From Tessaracoccus flavescens (GTDB taxonomy: Bacteria; Actinomycetota; Actinomycetes; Propionibacteriales; Propionibacteriaceae), in assembly GCA_020741375.1 (NCBI GenBank), contig DYZF01000073.1, positions 1 to 13,346 of the forward strand: 13,346 nt of DNA. The letters run 5' to 3'. Position 1 is the first letter of the stretch. Every line of letters begins with the position of its first letter. Shown here piece after piece: positions 1-7,031 of the stretch. Below the pieces are notes generated by a model. It made no database searches, was not told where the DNA came from, and saw only the letters and a program-made list of their open reading frames with translations. The position numbers and the translations under genes were made by a program.

Positions 1-310
1 CGGGTGCGGGAAGTTCGGGGGCCTTGTAGCCCACCGTCGCCTTGGAGTGAACCATCGGCTCGATCTGCCCGCTCGGGCGCGGGATGACGAGCTTGCTCAC
101 GACTCGGGTGATCTTCCCGGCGGCCTCCGCGGCGGCGTCGACGGCGGCCGTGACCGCGCCGACCTGCCCGAGGACCTTGATGGTCACGAAGCCGCCACCC
201 TTGGCGAGTTCGTAACCGACGAGTTCGACATTCGCCGTCTTGCAGGCCACGTCAGCGGCCTCCACGCCCGCTGCGAGGCCGACGACTTCGACCAGGCCAA
301 GTGCTTCCAT
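1..310 (-). CDS. pduK: BMC-H microcompartment shell protein, PduK/PduJ-like, partial (cut by left edge)
   Basis: Reading the minus strand from an ATG at 310 gives 103 codons without a stop to the window edge, so the 3' end is missing. Residues 1-79 are a single BMC domain: it opens MEALGLVEVVGLA, has a pore loop AKGGGF near residues 36-41, and ends VIPRP (75-79). Such subunits form hexamers that tile the shell of the Pdu microcompartment. Beyond the BMC fold the chain continues at least 24 residues (GQIEPMV..., then a Pro-rich YKAPELPAP) and is still open at the edge. PduA and PduJ stop about ten residues after VIPRP, so this extension, and the place just after pduH, favour PduK, which in Salmonella and lactobacilli has a C-terminal extension. 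The start overlaps the pduH stop by 1 nt (TGATG), implying translational coupling. BMC-H identity is secure; the PduK name is a tentative choice over PduJ. Confidence 0.8.
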   Translation of the reverse strand, partial: MEALGLVEVVGLAAGVEAADVACKTANVELVGYELAKGGGFVTIKVLGQVGAVTAAVDAAAEAAGKITRVVSKLVIPRPSGQIEPMVHSKATVGYKAPELPAP

Positions 311-687
311 CAGTAGTTCCCTTCTTCCTGGTTCTCATAGGTGTAACCCCCGCCGAAGCCTCTCAGCGGAATCCGCTTGACGACGCGGGCGGCGTTGCCT
401 CCGAAGAGGCGGCCGTCCGCCTCCGAAAGGAAGCGAGCGATATAGGGGCGATCCTCCGGAAGCTTCTCCGTCGTGATCACCACGTAGTCGAGTGCGATGC
501 CGATCCCGATGCCGAGCTTCGACTCGATGGCGGCTGCGTGGGCCAGCTTCAACGGGTTGAGCTCGCCGTGGCGAGTGAGCTCGACGGGGACCCCCTCCTC
601 CTCGATCCCAAGCAGGAGCGGCATCAGATCGTCGCCGGAGACGTCGTCGTGGACGCGGATCCGGATGCTCGGTGGGGTCTCCTTCAC
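310..687 (-). CDS. pduH: Diol dehydratase reactivase, small subunit (PduH)
   Basis: 125 residues. PduH pairs with PduG to release inactivated cobalamin from diol dehydratase and let it be exchanged for intact adenosylcobalamin, using ATP. The chain shows the family pattern: IRIRVHDDVSGD, LLGIEEEGVPVEL, ESKLGIGIGIALDYVVITTEKLPE, RLFGGNAARVVKRIPLRGF. The segment around GIGIGI resembles the same stretch in the dehydratase medium subunit (SGIGIGIQSRGTTVIHQ in the PduD here), the known structural mimicry that lets the reactivase displace that subunit. The GTG at 687 is chosen because GGAGGA lies just upstream and because it gives a GTGA overlap of 4 nt with the pduG stop; an in-frame TTG at 702 would add five residues, lies inside pduG, and is less likely. 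The C-terminus carries a short Gly/Tyr/acidic tail (GGGYTYENQEEGNY), giving a chain slightly longer than the roughly 116 residues of the Salmonella protein. Confidence 0.93.
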   Translation of the reverse strand: MKETPPSIRIRVHDDVSGDDLMPLLLGIEEEGVPVELTRHGELNPLKLAHAAAIESKLGIGIGIALDYVVITTEKLPEDRPYIARFLSEADGRLFGGNAARVVKRIPLRGFGGGYTYENQEEGNY

Positions 688-2498
688 TGTTCCTCCGCCC
701 AAGTGAGCGCGAGACCGGTGGCGACGGCGTTGCGTGCGCCCTCCATCCCGCGGATGTTGGCCCGGCCAGCGACAACCCGGTAATCGGCAAGGGCGCTGGT
801 GACCAGTTGTGGGATCTCGAAGTCGAGGGCGGAGCCGCCGACAAGCACCACGAAGTCGATGTCGCGGACGTTGTCGTTGGGCGAGACCTTGCGCAGCGCC
901 CGGATGGCATTGGTGACGAAGACCCGCTGCTTCGCGCGGATGCGCACCTGACGGATGGTCTCGACCGGCAGGTCGATGTCGAGCGGCACCATTCCTTCAG
1001 GCTTCAACACCACGACGCGGGCGTAGACCTGGGGCGGTAGCGGCGCTTCGAAGAACTGGACGGTGCCGTCCTCATGGCGGATGTTGAAGACGGTCTCCAC
1101 CTTCGCAAGCGGGTAACGCTTGACGTCTTCCGCGGCGTCGAACGTGTCGAGCCCCAGTTCGGACTGGATCATGAGCGTCACCATGTTGCCCGCCCCGGCC
1201 AGGTGGATCGAGACGCCTGACCCGTCGGCCCGCATCACGGACGCATCGGTCGAGCCCGCGCCCATGTCGAGCACGGCGATCGGGGCGGCGGTGCCCGGCG
1301 TGGTGAGGGCCCCGCGGATGGCCATGTCGGCCTCGATCCCGCCGACCTCGACGGGGATGCTGATCTGGGCCGCGAGCTTGGCGGCTAGTCGCTCCATCTG
1401 GAGGCGATCGGTCTTGACCATCACGGCGATGCCGACGGCGGCCTCCATCGAGAACTCGTTGGCGATGCCGCCTGCCACTTCGCGCGGGACGTGCGTGTCG
1501 ACGGCGAGAAGATCGGTGATGCGAATGTCGCGGGGCTGCTGCTCGGTGAGCTGGGCCATCGTGACCCGCACCTTCTCCATCATCCCGCCGACATTGGTGC
1601 CGGGCTCACCGGTCACGTCGGAGACGGCGCGGACGGAGGTGACGGCGTCCATGATCTCCTCGGCGCCGCGGTCGACGTCGACCTCGGAGCCGCGTGGTTC
1701 GCCGTGAACGGTGATGCGGCCGGCCGGGATGCGTCGCTCCTGGACGTCGCCCTTCGGGGTCTTGATGACCACGGCCGAGCGGTTGCCGACAAGCGAACGG
1801 GCCAGCGGGACGACCTGCTTGGTGTCCTCGTTGTCCAGCTTGAACAGGGTTGCGATGCCGTAGGGATTCGAGAGGGTCTCGACGATTCGTCCGACCTCGG
1901 CCACCTCGATCGCGGCGAGCATGCCGAGCGGAACCTTGTCGATGAGGCGGACCTCGTCGACGATCGGGATCTTGGTCGTGAGCCGGTTGTGGACGAGGGT
2001 GCCGTCATCGGCTTGGAGGATGGCACCGGTGATCTCGAGCCGCTTGGACGCCTCATTGATGACGGAGGCGACGACGTCGTAGGGGTGAGCGGCGTCCGCC
2101 ACGACAATCCAGGGCTCCCCTGGCGTCGCGGAGTCGAGGTCGGTGATGTGGACGGTGGTGCCGACGCCGATGCCCAGCCCGCCAGGCGTCGTCGGGTTGT
2201 GGCCGATCATCGTCGATTCGGTGATCACCGTCTCCGTGATGGTCTCCATCGCGACGTCGCCGATCACGGGCGCCGCCTCATTGACGCGGATCAGATCCAG
2301 GTCGTGCAGGGCGAGCCCCGCCTTGTCGATGGCCACCTGCAGGGCGTGGAAGACGCCCTGCAGGTTGGCCTCGGTGCCCTTGATACCCGTTGTCGGGATC
2401 GTGGAACTGGCAAGGAAGGCGATCTCATTACCGACGACGCGGGCGAGCGCGACCTCGGTCGTCGCATTGCCGATGTCGACGCCGGCCACGAGGGTCAT
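684..2498 (-). CDS. pduG: Diol dehydratase reactivase, large ATPase subunit (PduG)
   Basis: 604 residues, close to the roughly 610 of enterobacterial PduG/DdrA. It is the ATPase subunit of the diol dehydratase-reactivating factor, which acts on the dehydratase inside the microcompartment. The Hsp70/actin-like fold shows in VDIGNATTEVA (7-17, phosphate 1), DMGAGSTDAS (411-420, phosphate 2) and VLVGGSALDF (551-560, adenosine loop). Family blocks VIGDVAMETITETVITESTMIGHNP (78-102, quoted here in part as VIGDVAMETITET and TESTMIGHNP), LSNPYGIATLF (209-219) and IRHEDGTVQFF (473-483) are all present, and the chain ends RNAVATGLALTW. The ATG at 2498 has AAGGAGA eight bases upstream. The gap to pduE is 42 nt, the largest inside this operon, with no visible hairpin. 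The stop overlaps the pduH start by 4 nt, as expected for subunits made in fixed ratio. Confidence 0.96.
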   Translation of the reverse strand: MTLVAGVDIGNATTEVALARVVGNEIAFLASSTIPTTGIKGTEANLQGVFHALQVAIDKAGLALHDLDLIRVNEAAPVIGDVAMETITETVITESTMIGHNPTTPGGLGIGVGTTVHITDLDSATPGEPWIVVADAAHPYDVVASVINEASKRLEITGAILQADDGTLVHNRLTTKIPIVDEVRLIDKVPLGMLAAIEVAEVGRIVETLSNPYGIATLFKLDNEDTKQVVPLARSLVGNRSAVVIKTPKGDVQERRIPAGRITVHGEPRGSEVDVDRGAEEIMDAVTSVRAVSDVTGEPGTNVGGMMEKVRVTMAQLTEQQPRDIRITDLLAVDTHVPREVAGGIANEFSMEAAVGIAVMVKTDRLQMERLAAKLAAQISIPVEVGGIEADMAIRGALTTPGTAAPIAVLDMGAGSTDASVMRADGSGVSIHLAGAGNMVTLMIQSELGLDTFDAAEDVKRYPLAKVETVFNIRHEDGTVQFFEAPLPPQVYARVVVLKPEGMVPLDIDLPVETIRQVRIRAKQRVFVTNAIRALRKVSPNDNVRDIDFVVLVGGSALDFEIPQLVTSALADYRVVAGRANIRGMEGARNAVATGLALTWAEEQ

Positions 2499-2540
2499 AT
2501 TGTCTCTCCTTGCGTTGGTGGGATGGGTGTCGATGAGGTG

Positions 2541-3059
2541 TCAGTCGGCGCGGAGTCGGCCGCGAGCCTCGTAGACGTCGGCCGCCTGGCGGACGAAGCC
2601 CGCGGAGACGGTGGCGCCGTAGGTGCCCTCAAGCTCGGCCGCGATGTCGTACAGCTCGGCCTTCGTCGAGCGGTACGGGCGCAGCGCGTTGTAGATCGCA
2701 AGCAGGCGCTCGTCCGGGACGGCGACCAACTCGGCCGCGCGGCGCATGTTGCGGGCGAGGGGGCCGCGACCTGAGTCGTCGGCGACCTGTGCCTGCAACT
2801 CGAGCGTCTCCGACGAGATGCGGAAGTCCTTCGGTCCGATCTGGCCGGACTTCATCTTCTCGAACGTGAGGTCGTTGAGCTTCACGCCGCTGTCAGTGGT
2901 GACGAGATGCGGGCTCTTCTCGGCCAGCGGGTACTCCGCCACGCCGATCTTGCCGCTCGCCGCCGGGGCGGGCTTCTTCTCGAAGCTGACCTGATCTGCG
3001 TTGCCGAGGTTCTTCATCACCTCGGCCATGATCTGGCGAATCAGCTGTTCCTGGTCCAT
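2541..3059 (-). CDS. pduE: Propanediol dehydratase, small subunit (PduE)
   Basis: 172 residues, the gamma subunit of B12-dependent diol dehydratase, which turns 1,2-propanediol into propanal (or glycerol into 3-hydroxypropanal). The first 18 residues form an amphipathic helix (MDQEQLIRQIMAEVMKNL) of the kind that targets dehydratase subunits to the microcompartment lumen. A Pro/Ala/Lys linker follows (about 25-40). The conserved core begins at YPLAEKSPHLVTTDSG and includes LTFEKMKSGQIGPKDFRIS, ARNMRRAAELVAVPDERLLAIYNALRP split over residues about 100-130, and EAR-GRLRAD at the end. The ATG at 3059 has AAGGAG starting at the pduD stop codon, so the ribosome binding site overlaps the end of pduD (12-nt gap). 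PduE sits directly between pduD and pduG as in all known pdu operons. Confidence 0.96.
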   Translation of the reverse strand: MDQEQLIRQIMAEVMKNLGNADQVSFEKKPAPAASGKIGVAEYPLAEKSPHLVTTDSGVKLNDLTFEKMKSGQIGPKDFRISSETLELQAQVADDSGRGPLARNMRRAAELVAVPDERLLAIYNALRPYRSTKAELYDIAAELEGTYGATVSAGFVRQAADVYEARGRLRAD

Positions 3060-3071
3060 GTCTGGTTCTCC

Positions 3072-3755
3072 TTAAGCAAAGCTGATCTGAAGGCCCTGCG
3101 GCTTCTTGGACGAATCGACCAGGGTCGTCTCCTTGTTGTGCAGGAGCGCGGCGATGGCCTGGTACTTCGGCCGGGCCATCTGGTCGTTGCGGATGGGCAC
3201 GGGCGTCGGGTTCTCGCCCTTGGCGTACTTGGCCGCGTTCTTGCCGATCGCACGGAAGGTGGCCTCGTCGATCAGCGGTGATTGGCTGAACAGCTCCACG
3301 TTGCTGAGCGGGGGAAGGTCCTTCTGATGGATGACGGTGGTGCCTCGCGACTGGATGCCGATGCCGATGCCGGAGCCCGAGAGCTTGGCCGCCTCGTGGG
3401 CGACGAAGCCGACGTCTGCCGTCTTGTACATGCGAACGAAGCGGTACTTCAGCCCCTCCTCCTCGATGCCTGCGCAGATCTCCTTCAGCACCGCCGCGTG
3501 CGGGATGCCGATGATGGTCTCGTGGATCTTCGTCGAGAAGGCGGGTGAAAGGGCGATCACGACCTCCTTCGGGTCGGTGCCGCGCGCGGCGTCACCCGTC
3601 TCGGAGATGGTGAGATTGCCTGCCGTGGTCGGCGTCATGTTGGTGACGCCGCCGCGTGCCGGCTTCGAGACCGTCGCCGTGTCGGCCGCAGCCGGCTGGG
3701 CGGCCAGCTCGCGCACGACCTCTTCGACGAGGCGCTTGATGGTTGCTTGATCCAT
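3072..3755 (-). CDS. pduD: Propanediol dehydratase, medium subunit (PduD)
   Basis: 227 residues, the beta subunit of diol dehydratase; with PduC it forms the cobalamin-binding site. Residues 1-18 (MDQATIKRLVEEVVRELA) are a predicted amphipathic helix, matching the known N-terminal encapsulation peptide of Salmonella PduD, followed by an Ala/Pro-rich linker. The core from about residue 50 shows GTDPKEVVIALSPAF, IIGIPHAAVLKEICAGIEEEG, RLVRMYK-like KYRFVRMYKTADVGFVAHE, KLSGSGIGIGIQSRGTTVIHQ, LPPLSNVELFSQSPL and IGKNAAKYAKGE, all strongly family-like. ATG at 3755 is chosen because GAGGTGA, which overlaps the pduC stop, sits five bases upstream; an in-frame GTG at 3764 would add MTT but lies inside that ribosome binding site. 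The gap to pduC is 10 nt and to pduE 12 nt. Confidence 0.96.
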   Translation of the reverse strand: MDQATIKRLVEEVVRELAAQPAAADTATVSKPARGGVTNMTPTTAGNLTISETGDAARGTDPKEVVIALSPAFSTKIHETIIGIPHAAVLKEICAGIEEEGLKYRFVRMYKTADVGFVAHEAAKLSGSGIGIGIQSRGTTVIHQKDLPPLSNVELFSQSPLIDEATFRAIGKNAAKYAKGENPTPVPIRNDQMARPKYQAIAALLHNKETTLVDSSKKPQGLQISFA

Positions 3756-3765
3756 GGTTGTCACC

Positions 3766-5427
3766 TCAGATGCTTTCCGGGCTGACGGCCTGGCGGATCG
3801 TCTTGAGGATTTCCCACTTGGCCTCAGAGATCTGGTAGCCCGACTTCGGACCCGCGTAGTCGTTCGGGTTGTTCACGGCCGAGTCGACGTTGAAGTCGCG
3901 GTCGAAGATGGCGCTGGTGTGCAGGTAGTCGCCCGCGGCACGGCGCTTGAGCAGGTTGAACACGGCCTCGGACACGTCGTCGAATCCGCCCTTCGAGAGG
4001 GCCTTCGCCACGTCGAGGCCGGTGACCTCGCGCTTCATCATGTCCTCGGCGGCCTTCAGGTCCTCGACGACATTGCGGGCAGGCATGTCCTTCGAGCCGT
4101 GGGCATAGGTCGCGGCCTCGACCTCGACGTCGGTGATCTCGGGAAGTCCGAGCTCCTTGAACGCGGCCTGGATGGCGCGGGCAGCCTTGCGGCGAACCGC
4201 GACCACGTCTTCCTCGAGGACGGGCACGAGCCCGCCGTCGACGTGAAGGTCGCGCTGCAGGATGACCCAGTCGTCGTAGTCTTCGGCGTCCCAGTTCGAA
4301 CCGGCGAACATGTTGTCGTAGTTCGGCGTCGACGAGTAGCCCGAGCAGATGAAGTCGGTGCCGGGCACGAACTGCATCAGGGAGCGGGCGACGCGCCGCA
4401 GATCGGAGTGGGTGAACGTCTGGTCGTTGGACGAGGCGCACTCAAGGTCGAGCATGATCGCGATCAGGTTCTCGGCCAGCATCGCGCGAACGCCCTGCGG
4501 GACGGCGGCAGGGACGCCGACGCAGCTCACGGAGCCGTTCTGGGTGCCCTGGGAGCCAGCGGCCTTCGTCACGAACAGGCATCGCGACTCGAGGTAGAGC
4601 ATGCTCATGCCCTCCGCAAAGCCCATCTGGACCTCGGAACCGGTGCCGGAGGTGAAGCGCATCTTCAGGCCGCGCGACGCGTAGCAGGAGGCGAGGAACG
4701 CCTTCGACCACGGGGTGTCGTCGCCGTCCATGAACACGGCCTCGGTGCCGTAGACCGACACAGTCTCGGCGTATGCGGTAAGCCCGCGCATGCCTAGCTG
4801 AAGCTCGGTGGCCTCTTCGACGGCGCACTGGGTCAGGATGCCGGGACGTCCGACCTGCGCGCCGACCAGGATGGCCAGCGCATTGAACGGCGCGTAGCGC
4901 ACGATGCCGACGGTGGTCTCCTCTTCGGCGAAGCCACGAAGGGCCGCCTCGGCGGCGTCCGCGGCGATCTGCACCGGGTTGTCGGCCAGGTTGGTCACGT
5001 GGCACTGGTTGGCAGGCGTCTTCCTGGCGCGCATCTTGGTAACAGCCGACATCATCTCGAGCACGCTCATCTGCGAGACGACCTCCGCCGCCTTTGCGGG
5101 CGTCATGGCCGTGGTGAGCGGAATGAGCACGTGGCGGGGCACATTGATGTCGCACAGCATGTGGGCCAGCTCGACCGAATCCATGGCGTTGACCTCTTCG
5201 GCCTTTTCCAGGTTGATGCCGTAGGTGGCGATGAATGAGTCGAGCATGTCGAACTCGGCCTCGGGCTTGCCGTCGAGCTCGACGATTCGGCCGTTCTCGA
5301 TCCGGAGCGATGGCTTCGGGTCGTTGGGGCCATCCATGGCGATGAGGCCTACCTCGGGCCACTCAGAGACGAAACCGTCCTGATTGACCGGGCGGGCGTC
5401 AAGCACCTCAAATCTCTTGGATTTCAC
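3766..5427 (-). CDS. pduC: Adenosylcobalamin-dependent propanediol dehydratase, large subunit (PduC)
   Basis: 553 residues, the catalytic TIM-barrel subunit that uses adenosylcobalamin radicals to dehydrate 1,2-propanediol to propanal inside the microcompartment. The start is the GTG at 5427 (VKSKRFEVLDARPVNQDGF), which aligns with the N-terminus of Salmonella PduC and has GAGGAG upstream at the pduB stop; the frame is open further upstream, but that part lies inside pduB and has no family similarity. Counting from this start, residues known from the Klebsiella oxytoca structure fall exactly in register: Gln141, His143, Glu170, Glu221, Gln296, Asp335 and Ser362 (catalysis and metal/substrate binding), plus Ser301 and Gln336 at the substrate pocket. 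The enzyme should therefore be active. The sequence alone does not separate a propanediol from a glycerol preference, but the surrounding pdu genes favour propanediol. Confidence 0.97.
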   Translation of the reverse strand: MKSKRFEVLDARPVNQDGFVSEWPEVGLIAMDGPNDPKPSLRIENGRIVELDGKPEAEFDMLDSFIATYGINLEKAEEVNAMDSVELAHMLCDINVPRHVLIPLTTAMTPAKAAEVVSQMSVLEMMSAVTKMRARKTPANQCHVTNLADNPVQIAADAAEAALRGFAEEETTVGIVRYAPFNALAILVGAQVGRPGILTQCAVEEATELQLGMRGLTAYAETVSVYGTEAVFMDGDDTPWSKAFLASCYASRGLKMRFTSGTGSEVQMGFAEGMSMLYLESRCLFVTKAAGSQGTQNGSVSCVGVPAAVPQGVRAMLAENLIAIMLDLECASSNDQTFTHSDLRRVARSLMQFVPGTDFICSGYSSTPNYDNMFAGSNWDAEDYDDWVILQRDLHVDGGLVPVLEEDVVAVRRKAARAIQAAFKELGLPEITDVEVEAATYAHGSKDMPARNVVEDLKAAEDMMKREVTGLDVAKALSKGGFDDVSEAVFNLLKRRAAGDYLHTSAIFDRDFNVDSAVNNPNDYAGPKSGYQISEAKWEILKTIRQAVSPESI

Positions 5428-5440
5428 TGTGGGACGCTCC

Positions 5441-6220
5441 TCAGATGTAGGGAGTGGTCGAGGACTCCGGGTACACGTCGAGGGCGCCGAGCAGTTCGCG
5501 ACCGACCTCGCGGGCGGCGACGATGGCCTGGCGGACCGCGCCGGAATCGCCGCTGAAAGCGGAGATGACCTCGTTGGAGTAGCTGGTGCCGCTTGCCGGG
5601 CTCGAGTAGGCGATGACGTCGATCGTCGAGGCCTTGACCGCAGTGTCGGCGAGGACGACGCCGATGGCGGCGGGGGCACCGACCGTGATGCCGAAGGACT
5701 TGCCGAGCGGAGCGCCGAAGGCCTTGTTGAGGGCGTAGCTTGCGCGGGCGGTGTACTGGAACTCGAGGTGTCCGGCGTCGTTGCCGTAGACGTCGCCGAA
5801 GGTGCGATCGAGCTCGCCGAGGGTCACCTCGACGGCGCGGCGGGCGTCGGAGACGTCCTCGGCACCGAACACGATGAGGGAGCCGTGACCGGCGCCGCCC
5901 TTGGTGTCGCGCGGGAGTTCGATGGTCAGGATCTCGCAGTTGGTGGCCTTGACGGCCTCGTCAGCGGCGAAGATGTGCGGGCCGGCACCGGTGCGGGCGC
6001 CGACGATGCCGATCGAGCGGTACTTCGCGTCGAGCCCCATCATCTTGTGCAGCGCTGGGTCGACGTTGGCGATGACAAGGCCGATCGTGTCGCCTAGGGG
6101 GTTGGTTCCGACGAACTCGGTGGCCGCGGGCCGCGCGGGGGCAGGCTTGCTTGCCGGCTGGTCGGCGGGGAGCTTCTTCATGACCTCGGCCATGACCTTG
6201 TTGATCAGATCTTCGGACAT
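5441..6220 (-). CDS. pduB: Tandem-domain (BMC-T) shell protein PduB
   Basis: 259 residues with two BMC domains in one chain, forming trimers in the Pdu shell. Residues 1-17 (MSEDLINKVMAEVMKKL) form an amphipathic helix followed by a Pro/Ala linker (about 20-33); in Salmonella the PduB N-terminus ties the enzyme core to the shell. The tandem BMC region starts at FVGTNPLGDTIGLVIANVD and contains SIGIVGARTGAGPHIFAADE, EILTIELPRDTKGGAGHGS, IDVIAYSSPASGTSYSNEV and AFSGDSGAVRQAIVAAREVG, typical of PduB/EutL-like trimers. ATG at 6220 is chosen because the residues after it align with the family; the frame is open upstream, but only within pduA. The Shine-Dalgarno sequence is weak (GAGC, nine bases away) and the gap to pduA is 7 nt, so translation may depend on ribosomes finishing pduA. 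No internal ATG, GTG or TTG lies where the Salmonella PduB' start would be. Confidence 0.95.
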   Translation of the reverse strand: MSEDLINKVMAEVMKKLPADQPASKPAPARPAATEFVGTNPLGDTIGLVIANVDPALHKMMGLDAKYRSIGIVGARTGAGPHIFAADEAVKATNCEILTIELPRDTKGGAGHGSLIVFGAEDVSDARRAVEVTLGELDRTFGDVYGNDAGHLEFQYTARASYALNKAFGAPLGKSFGITVGAPAAIGVVLADTAVKASTIDVIAYSSPASGTSYSNEVISAFSGDSGAVRQAIVAAREVGRELLGALDVYPESSTTPYI

Positions 6221-6227
6221 CGTCAGC

Positions 6228-6503
6228 TCACAACACTTCCGGGAGGAGCTTCTCGACATCGGTGTGCGGGCGCGGGATCACGTGCACGGAGATGACCTCT
6301 CCGACCTTCCCCGCCGCCGCGGCACCCGCGTCGGTGGCTGCCTTGACCGCCCCGACGTCGCCGCGGACCATCACGGTCACGAATCCGGCGCCGATCTTCT
6401 CGCTGCCGATGAGCTGGACGTTTGCCGACTTCACCATCGCGTCGGCCGCTTCGACCGCGCCGACGAATCCCTTGGTTTCGACTAGTCCCAGTGCCTCTTG
6501 CAT
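6228..6503 (-). CDS. pduA: BMC-H hexameric shell protein PduA
   Basis: 91 residues, one BMC domain, first gene of the leftward operon. PduA hexamers make up shell facets, and their central pore is thought to admit 1,2-propanediol while holding back propanal. The chain matches PduA/PduJ nearly throughout: [67 protein letters not shown]. The pore loop reads KIGAGF (36-41): the Ser at the pore of Salmonella PduA (Ser40) is Ala39 here. ATG at 6503 has AAGGAG seven bases upstream; six further in-frame residues upstream (from 6521) come from a start without a ribosome binding site. PduA and PduJ are near-identical in sequence, so the name rests mainly on its place before pduB. Confidence 0.95.
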   Translation of the reverse strand: MQEALGLVETKGFVGAVEAADAMVKSANVQLIGSEKIGAGFVTVMVRGDVGAVKAATDAGAAAAGKVGEVISVHVIPRPHTDVEKLLPEVL

Positions 6504-6674
6504 GGTGGACTCCTTCGTCAATCAGAGGCCGATGTGGCCACTTCGTCAGAAGAGTAGGCACGCTGGAGCTACACGTTTTGACCACCTTCTTACACATTGC
6601 TGCTCCCAGGGGTGACCCCCTCTTTCGCCAGGAGGATCGGCAACCTATGGTGGCTGCAGGAGGCGATGAGGCCG
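6504..6674. promoter_or_regulatory. Divergent pduA / pduU promoter region
   Basis: The 171 bp between the two divergent start codons must contain the promoters of both pdu transcripts. Visible elements: the two 21-bp-spaced TACAC(A/G)T repeats (6570-6597, listed separately); a TTGACC hexamer at 6578-6583 reading rightward between those repeats, with no convincing -10 box at normal spacing; a palindrome GTGGCCAC at 6534-6541; an 11-bp odd palindrome GGGGT-G-ACCCC at 6609-6619; and an 8-bp direct repeat CTTCGTCA at 6513-6520 and 6541-6548 (28 bp apart), the first of which touches the pduA ribosome binding site. Weak core promoter elements fit activator-dependent transcription. I found no cobalamin riboswitch consensus here. 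Confidence 0.6.
6570..6597. promoter_or_regulatory. Candidate AraC-type (PocR) operator: two direct repeats 21 bp apart
   Basis: TACACGT at 6570-6576 and TACACAT at 6591-6597 match at six of seven positions and are spaced exactly 21 bp, two turns of the helix. AraC-family activators typically bind two direct half-sites with this spacing. The pair lies midway between pduA and pduU, and a PocR-type AraC regulator is encoded in the rightward operon. Assignment to that regulator is inference; six matching bases can occur by chance. Confidence 0.4.
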
Positions 6675-7028
6675 ATGGATCTGACGACCGAAAAACAGCG
6701 CATCATCCAGGAGTTCGTGCCTGGCAAACAGGTGACGCTCGCGCACATCATCGCGAACGCTGACGCCAAGCTCTTCCCGAAGATCGGGCTGATGGACAAG
6801 ACGGGCGGTTCGGTCGCGGTGATGACCCTTACGCCTGGTGAGGCCGCGATCATCGGCGGTGACATCGCCACGAAAGCTGCGGACGTCGAACTCGCCTACG
6901 TTGACCGGTTCTCCGGTTCACTCTTGATCGTCGGCCAACTCGCCGACATCGAGTCGGCCGTCCATGCCGTCGTCGATACCCTCGGAACTGTTTTGGGCTT
7001 CACTCCCGCGCCCATCACCAGGACATAA
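6675..7028 (+). CDS. pduU: Permuted BMC-H shell protein PduU
   Basis: 118 residues, against about 116 in Salmonella. PduU is a circularly permuted BMC-H protein; its hexamer carries a small N-terminal beta-barrel that caps one face, so it is seen as a minor shell component with a blocked or specialised pore. Diagnostic stretches are RIIQEFVPGKQVTLAHIIAN (9-28), LTPGEAAIIGGDIATKAADV, YVDRFSGSLLIVG and the C-terminal ITRT shared with the Salmonella protein. The ATG at 6675 gives MDLTTEKQRIIQEF, the same distance before the conserved block as in Salmonella, with AGGAGG at 6658-6663 (11-nt spacing). An in-frame ATG at 6666 would add three residues but sits only 2 nt from AGGAGG. First gene of the rightward operon; pduV follows after 3 nt. 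Confidence 0.93.
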   Translation: MDLTTEKQRIIQEFVPGKQVTLAHIIANADAKLFPKIGLMDKTGGSVAVMTLTPGEAAIIGGDIATKAADVELAYVDRFSGSLLIVGQLADIESAVHAVVDTLGTVLGFTPAPITRT

Positions 7029-7031
7029 CCC

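Noticed and set aside
1491..2774. 427-codon open frame on the plus strand opposite pduG and pduE
   Set aside because: Same antisense artefact, spanning the pduE-pduG junction, with biased Asp/Gly/Arg composition.
3754..4797. 347-codon open frame on the plus strand opposite pduC
   Set aside because: Val/Gly/Asp/Arg-rich antisense frame produced by high-GC codon use of pduC; no ribosome binding site or family similarity.
5428..5679. Upstream in-frame extension of pduC by 84 residues
   Set aside because: It overlaps pduB, is an Arg/Ser/Pro-rich low-complexity translation typical of an off-frame reading, and has no similarity to PduC; the GTG at 5427 aligns with known N-termini.
6504..6674. Cobalamin riboswitch before the B12-dependent operon
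   Set aside because: No B12 box or conserved core was seen, and the leaders are too short for a full cobalamin riboswitch of about 200 nt.
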